Assembly: GCA_032123435.1 (NCBI GenBank)
Contig: JAQBFJ010000057.1
Location: 1-7,209, forward strand
Reading direction: 5' to 3'
Length of the DNA: 7,209 nucleotides
Origin: JAQBFJ01 sp032123435
GTDB taxonomy: Bacteria; Verrucomicrobiota; Kiritimatiellia; UBA8416; JAQBFJ01
Shown: piece by piece, positions 5,934-7,209 of the stretch
How the letters are laid out: each line of letters starts with the position of its first letter
Numbering within the stretch: position 1 is the first letter of the stretch
Notes under the pieces: model-generated
The model's input: the letters and a program-made list of their open reading frames with translations, nothing else
Databases searched by the model: none
What the model was told of the DNA's origin: nothing
Program-made: the position numbers and the translations under genes

Positions 5934-5960
5934 GCGTACAGGAATTATCGCGCTTAATAT
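5932..5960 (+). promoter_or_regulatory. Promoter candidate for the PgsA-like gene
   Basis: TTGCGT (5932-5937) and TAATAT (5955-5960) are spaced by exactly 17 bp, the optimum for a housekeeping sigma factor. The predicted start near 5967 gives a short leader that still includes GGAG (5973-5976) ahead of the ATG at 5984. This would let the gene be expressed independently of rpsB-tsf, and it argues against the upstream ATG at 5903 as the start. Confidence 0.55.
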
Positions 5961-5972
5961 TGGAACATGAGC

Positions 5973-5976
5973 GGAG
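5973..5976 (+). promoter_or_regulatory. Ribosome binding site deciding the PgsA-like start
   Basis: GGAG lies 7 nt before the ATG at 5984. The alternative ATG at 5903 has only a poorly placed AGGTGA 12 nt upstream. Confidence 0.65.
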
Positions 5977-5983
5977 TGCTGAA

Positions 5984-6607
5984 ATGAAGACGAGCAGATC
6001 TTCGAAATTCTATTTTGTCACATTCATGACCTTCGGAAGGTTTCCCCTTGTTCTGATTTTCTTCATAGGCGCAATAATACACGCTGAAATGCCGGCCCCA
6101 TGGCTTTTCCTGCTTTCTCTTATGGCACTCGTATCATCCGCTATTACAGATCTGTTTGACGGCTATTTCGCCCGCAAGTTCGGTGTTGTCACAAAATTCG
6201 GAGCACATGTGGATCCGCTCATGGATAAGTTTTTTTATCTGATAAGCATGCCGCTTCTCGTTTTTATTGCAATGAAGAACGATCACCAGACCCATGCGTT
6301 ATTTCTTCTTATTATGACCGCCTTCTTCCTGATGCGAGATCAATGGGTCACATTCCTGCGGTCTATAGGTTCAATATACAACGTCAGCGGCAACGCTCAC
6401 TGGTCGGGCAAACTCCGAACCTGCATAAATTTTCCTTTAATATGCTGTATCTATTTTCTTGAAGAAGCGCCTGTAACCCTTTTTCATCCATATGTCGTTT
6501 ACAGTTTCGAGGTTATCGCTCTGATCGTTAATCTGGCATCACTCTACACGTACACTCGTAATTATTGGCCGTATCTTCGCAAATCTGCAGAACTGGAACT
6601 CGACTGA
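5984..6607 (+). CDS. CDP-alcohol phosphatidyltransferase, PgsA-like (phosphatidylglycerophosphate synthase)
   Basis: This 207-residue integral membrane enzyme carries the complete CDP-alcohol phosphotransferase motif: D56-x2-D59-G60-x2-A63-R64-x8-G73-x3-D77-x3-D81, read as DLFDGYFARKFG and then TKFGAHVDPLMDK. These aspartates bind the metal and the CDP-alcohol. The T-K-F-G-x3-D-P-L-x-D-K wording and the later R118-DQWVTFLR and SGKLRT (141-146) segments most resemble PgsA. PgsA joins CDP-diacylglycerol and glycerol-3-phosphate on the way to phosphatidylglycerol. Hydrophobic helices lie near residues 10-33, 38-58, 83-98, 104-118, 148-160 and 170-190. An in-frame ATG at 5903 would add 27 residues, but the promoter and GGAG favour 5984. 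Another CDP-alcohol substrate cannot be excluded, so no symbol is given. Confidence 0.92.
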   Translation: MKTSRSSKFYFVTFMTFGRFPLVLIFFIGAIIHAEMPAPWLFLLSLMALVSSAITDLFDGYFARKFGVVTKFGAHVDPLMDKFFYLISMPLLVFIAMKNDHQTHALFLLIMTAFFLMRDQWVTFLRSIGSIYNVSGNAHWSGKLRTCINFPLICCIYFLEEAPVTLFHPYVVYSFEVIALIVNLASLYTYTRNYWPYLRKSAELELD

Positions 6608-6642
6608 ATATGACAGAAATGTCGTTACTATTGGTTTTTATA

Positions 6643-6683
6643 TTGACGCACGGCATATACCGATATAGCATCAACCGTATATG
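6643..6683 (+). promoter_or_regulatory. Candidate promoter and CATATAC dyad before the kinase gene
   Basis: TTGACG (6643-6648) and TAGCAT (6666-6671) are spaced by 17 bp. The inverted repeat CATATAC (6654-6660) and GTATATG (6677-6683) has perfect 7-bp arms. Its second arm contains the likely ATG of the kinase. The dyad could be an operator or a small hairpin over the start codon. The predicted transcript would begin almost at the ATG, and no good Shine-Dalgarno is visible, so leaderless translation is possible. All of this is tentative. Confidence 0.3.
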
Positions 6684-7209
6684 TGTAATTTTTCCAATCG
6701 GTCACGTTCACAGGGGGCTGCCGGCCAGTTCGCAATTGGGGTGGCAATAATGTTTGTTATTCCCGTCCTGGCATTATTCACTCTTGCCGGCATCAACGGA
6801 TACAACTCATTACGAAATATCAGCACATGGGAACTCCTTGCATACATGTTGATTATCATCCTTGCGCTGATCGGTTATATCGTAATGCGCCGGCACCCTA
6901 TAAGCATCGTCAAACTTCGGCGTGATATTGAAAACATGATTGGACATGTCGCCCCTGCCAGAGCAACCGACATCATACAATCACGCGACGACGTAAAAGC
7001 CATAGAAACGTGCATGGGAGTAATGGTCGACGAACTCAAAAATCAAATGACTGCAATTAAGCAAATCGAAAGCCTGCTTCAACAAAAACTGCTTCTGGCT
7101 GAAAAAATGGGAACCATTGACATTATGGTTTCTCGCGTCATGCACGACTTCAATAATGTCATCGCCGTAATTCTCGGCAATGCCAGTATTGTTGAACGAA
7201 ATCTACCAA
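6681..7209 (+). CDS. Membrane sensor histidine kinase, N-terminal part (runs off right edge)
   Basis: The frame is open from 6669 to the window end. From ATG 6681 it gives 176 residues with no stop. A basic N-terminus (NRSRS) precedes a first membrane segment (about 14-38) and a second one (about 50-69, LLAYMLIIILALIGYIVM), with almost no periplasmic loop between them. A positively charged linker and a helical, probably coiled-coil stretch (about 75-145, LRRDIENMI to LLQQKLLLAEKM) follow. Then comes the dimerisation and phosphoacceptor H-box VSRVMHDFNNVIAVILGNA, with phospho-accepting His155. The HDFNN wording is typical of HisKA kinases that are often hybrids. The ATPase domain, and any receiver domain, lie beyond the window. 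A GTG at 6741 is an alternative start, but it would cut into the first membrane helix. With so small an extracytoplasmic loop, sensing is probably within the membrane or cytoplasm. Confidence 0.88.
   Translation, partial: MCNFSNRSRSQGAAGQFAIGVAIMFVIPVLALFTLAGINGYNSLRNISTWELLAYMLIIILALIGYIVMRRHPISIVKLRRDIENMIGHVAPARATDIIQSRDDVKAIETCMGVMVDELKNQMTAIKQIESLLQQKLLLAEKMGTIDIMVSRVMHDFNNVIAVILGNASIVERNLP

Noticed and set aside
1..7209. tRNA or rRNA genes, integrase, transposase or toxin-antitoxin genes
   Set aside because: I looked for cloverleaf ends, conserved rRNA segments and mobile-element coding motifs on both strands and saw none.
1167..7209. Receiver (1167-1568) and right-edge histidine kinase as a two-component pair
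   Set aside because: They are separated by more than 5 kb, including the divergent pgi gene and the rpsB-tsf operon, so the sequence gives no basis for pairing them.

Overview
This is an ordinary bacterial chromosomal window with a moderate A+T bias. It is built around the conserved rpsB-tsf translation operon, with a divergent glucose-6-phosphate isomerase gene and several regulatory or membrane genes on either side. The taxonomic signal is indirect. S2 carries a lysine/alanine/proline-rich C-terminal tail of about 90 residues. A short intergenic repeat built on TTGACAGGAT/AACAGGAT units and a receiver-plus-small-protein pair are also present. From memory, these fit the Lentisphaerota/Kiritimatiellota side of the PVC group, but the window alone does not prove this.

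Layout. Positions 1-113 (minus) hold the first 37 codons of an unidentified gene. A short divergent intergenic region leads to a GTG-started M50 site-2-type metalloprotease (212-1090, plus). Next come a stand-alone CheY-like receiver (1167-1568) and, overlapping it by ATGA, a 118-residue small protein (1565-1921) that I read tentatively as BON-like. The stretch 1922-2082 has no gene. It contains a compact symmetric repeat element: tandem CAGGAT-type units in inverted orientation around a nearly perfect 41-nt hairpin. The stop codon of pgi (2083-3729, minus) lies inside the distal repeat unit.

The interval between pgi and rpsB (3730-4004) carries divergent promoter candidates and a structured rpsB leader. 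One leader stem competes with a small hairpin that would cover the rpsB Shine-Dalgarno. rpsB (4005-5045, GTG start) and tsf (5059-5895) follow as a tight operon. A promoter with a 17-bp spacer lies in the tsf-downstream gap and precedes a PgsA-like CDP-alcohol phosphatidyltransferase (5984-6607). The right edge is the 5' part of a membrane sensor histidine kinase (6681-7209+), cut 18 residues after its H-box histidine pair HD (H155).

How the genes relate. S2 and EF-Ts are a classical translation operon. Pgi is central carbon metabolism, and the PgsA-like enzyme makes anionic phospholipid. The receiver, the small coupled protein, the intramembrane protease and the histidine kinase suggest nearby signalling functions, but nothing in the sequence ties them into one pathway. 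I do not see a clearly new system. The best leads are the receiver/small-protein pair, the repeat-hairpin element at the pgi 3' end, and the possible switch in the rpsB leader.
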